Below are positions 62,550 through 64,000 of a stretch of 64,000 nt of DNA, piece after piece. The notes beneath the pieces are model-generated. The model ran no database searches and was not told the origin of the DNA. It was given only the letters and a program-made list of their open reading frames with translations. The stretch lies in contig JAEUHM010000054.1 of NCBI GenBank assembly GCA_016795485.1, forward strand, positions 1-64,000, read 5' to 3'. The stretch comes from Verrucomicrobiaceae bacterium. GTDB lineage: Bacteria > Verrucomicrobiota > Verrucomicrobiia > Verrucomicrobiales > Verrucomicrobiaceae. The number at the start of each line of letters is the position of its first letter. Within the stretch, counting starts at the first letter, position 1. A program made the position numbers and the translations under genes.

Positions 62550-64000
62550 ATGCGTCTCCTCGCCGTCCGACTTCAGAATCTCAACTCGCTCAGCGGGGAG
62601 CATGTCGTGCGGTTTGATGAGGCTCCTTTGAGCGCCGCCGGGGTGTTTTTGATCACGGGGCCGACGGGGGCCGGGAAATCGACTTTGCTCGATGCGATGA
62701 CGCTGGCGCTTTACGGTCGCGCGGCGCGTTACGGGAACGAAAAGGCAGATGAAATGATGAGCCGACACACGATGGAGTGCTTGGCGGAGGTGGACTTCGA
62801 GACCGGAGGGCGTCGGCTGCGGGCGACGTGGAGGCTGGGAAAGACGAAGTCGGGCAATTTGAAGCCCGTGCAGCGCACGCTGGCCGATGCGGACACGCTG
62901 CAAATCCTCGCCGACAAAGGCCGCGAGGTGGATGCGATGATCGAATCGCTCACCGGGCTGGATGCGCAGCGCTTCCTGCGCTCCGTGCTGCTCGCGCAGG
63001 GGCAGTTCGCAGCATTCTTGAAGGCGAAGCCGAACGAGCGTGCCGAGCTGCTCGAAAAGATCACCGGCACCGAGATCTACCGCGACCTCTCCATCCTCGC
63101 ACATGAAACGCATCGCGAGAAAGACGAGCACGCTCGCCAGCTCAAAGCCGCGCTCGGCGCCGTCACTGTGCTCGACGATGAAGCGCGAGTAAAGATCGAT
63201 GACGACCTCACCGAGGCCCGCACCGCTGCCTCACGCCTGCAAATTGAGCAAGCTGCCGCCAGCCAGCATTTCCAGGCACAGCTAGAACAATCGCGCATCG
63301 TCGCCGATCTCACGAAGCTAGCCGCCATCGCAAATCAGCTTCAAGGCGCCCAAACCGAAGCAACTGCTAAGGCTGCCGAAGCCCGAAAAGCCAGCGAACT
63401 TGCCAAGCAGCAGCGCGCACAACGCGAACCCATCTGGGAAAAGGCTGCTGGTATGGCTGCGCAAAGCGAACAGCTCGAAATGCAGCTCAGGGACAGTCGC
63501 GCGACCTATCAAACGTGGGCTAAAGATCAAAAAGAGGCCTCCCTTCGTCGCGAAACAGCCGAGAGGGAGCTCACAGCACATCTCGATGCCGCCCAGATAC
63601 TCGAAGCTTGGCTGAAGGAACACGCGGCTGATGCTGACCTCGGCAATCAATTGCCCAAACTTCGTTTCGCCATCCGCGAGTGGCGAGTGGCACATGAAAA
63701 GCTCGCCGATGGCCGAAAACGCCATGCAGAAGCGCAAACACTCAGAGCGCGACTCCAAGCGTCCGAGACCCAAGTGGTCTCTGGCACCAAAAAGGCGGTC
63801 GAATACCTCGGCAAGATCAAACTGGATCGTGAAGCACTGGAACAGCTCACGAAGAAGCTCGATTCGCAACGCGAGATCACTCGCCACGCCGAACTTGTGG
63901 CAGGACTTGACGAACATCGTCATGATTTACGCCCTGGCGAACCTTGCCCACTCTGCGGCGCAACGGAGCATCCCTTTGTTTCGTCAGAGGTGAACACTGA
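62550..64000 (+). CDS. sbcC: Exonuclease subunit SbcC (3' truncated by window end)
   Basis: The first 483 residues are in the window. MRLLAVRLQNLNSLSGEHVV is followed by the Walker A text FLITGPTGAGKSTLLDAMTL. The Q-loop region FLRSVLLAQGQFAAFLKA and a long heptad-rich coiled coil follow (charged, rich in Ala, Glu, Gln and Arg). The zinc-hook start LRPGEPCPLCGATEHPF lies near residue 466-478. Because its frame has no stop within the window it is left open. Function is the ATPase arm of the SbcCD nuclease. Confidence 0.96.
   Translation, partial: MRLLAVRLQNLNSLSGEHVVRFDEAPLSAAGVFLITGPTGAGKSTLLDAMTLALYGRAARYGNEKADEMMSRHTMECLAEVDFETGGRRLRATWRLGKTKSGNLKPVQRTLADADTLQILADKGREVDAMIESLTGLDAQRFLRSVLLAQGQFAAFLKAKPNERAELLEKITGTEIYRDLSILAHETHREKDEHARQLKAALGAVTVLDDEARVKIDDDLTEARTAASRLQIEQAAASQHFQAQLEQSRIVADLTKLAAIANQLQGAQTEATAKAAEARKASELAKQQRAQREPIWEKAAGMAAQSEQLEMQLRDSRATYQTWAKDQKEASLRRETAERELTAHLDAAQILEAWLKEHAADADLGNQLPKLRFAIREWRVAHEKLADGRKRHAEAQTLRARLQASETQVVSGTKKAVEYLGKIKLDREALEQLTKKLDSQREITRHAELVAGLDEHRHDLRPGEPCPLCGATEHPFVSSEVNT

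Overview
The window looks like a chromosomal segment of a verrucomicrobial bacterium, probably a Prosthecobacter-like member of the Verrucomicrobiaceae. I infer this from gene content: two ECF-sigma/Ser-Thr-kinase gene pairs with ATGA overlaps, very large secreted beta-propeller proteins, a thrombospondin-type-3 protein and many verrucomicrobial-style orphan genes. No rRNA or tRNA is visible to confirm it.

Layout. 1-4.4 kb: tail of a WD40-like protein, a secreted M20 amidohydrolase, a multi-pass membrane protein and an enolase-superfamily protein. 4.4-8.4 kb (minus): membrane Ser/Thr kinase with a beta-propeller C-terminus, coupled to an ECF-type sigma factor. 8.4-14.6 kb and 17.6-20.1 kb (minus): three paralogous secreted FG-GAP-like proteins and one small secreted protein. 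Between them lies a plus-strand manA-menA-menC block (mannose-6-P isomerase and two menaquinone-biosynthesis genes). 20.3-29.6 kb (minus): two giant secreted repeat proteins with a nearly identical C-terminal domain; one has an in-frame amber codon just after its signal peptide region. 29.7-33.1 kb (plus): a second sigma/kinase pair, the kinase ending in TPR-like helices. A motif TGTAA-N11-AAACCG lies upstream of three of the secreted-protein genes and is a candidate ECF promoter linking the signalling pairs to the secretome.

33.1-38 kb: a DUF2199-like gene bracketed by two REP-like elements and two copies of another repeat, then a minus-strand aminotransferase-oppB-oppC-glyoxalase run. 38-50.4 kb: an accessory island of about 13 mostly unrecognised small genes, all on the minus strand, with three loci of a 21-bp minisatellite family, hairpin repeats at gene ends, and two decayed copies of the 3' end of a MacB-type permease gene. 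The intact permease gene borders the island at 50.4 kb, so the layout suggests stepwise insertion at the permease 3' end. No integrase is in view.

50.4-56 kb (minus): a complete tripartite ABC efflux operon (TolC, adaptor, ATPase, permease). 56-61.2 kb: a SAM-cycle neighbourhood with an O-methyltransferase, an ArsR-methyltransferase fusion divergent from metK, metK, a four-helix-bundle (23S IVS-type) gene flanked by an inverted repeat, and ahcY with a strong terminator. 61.3-64 kb: sbcD and the 5' part of sbcC.
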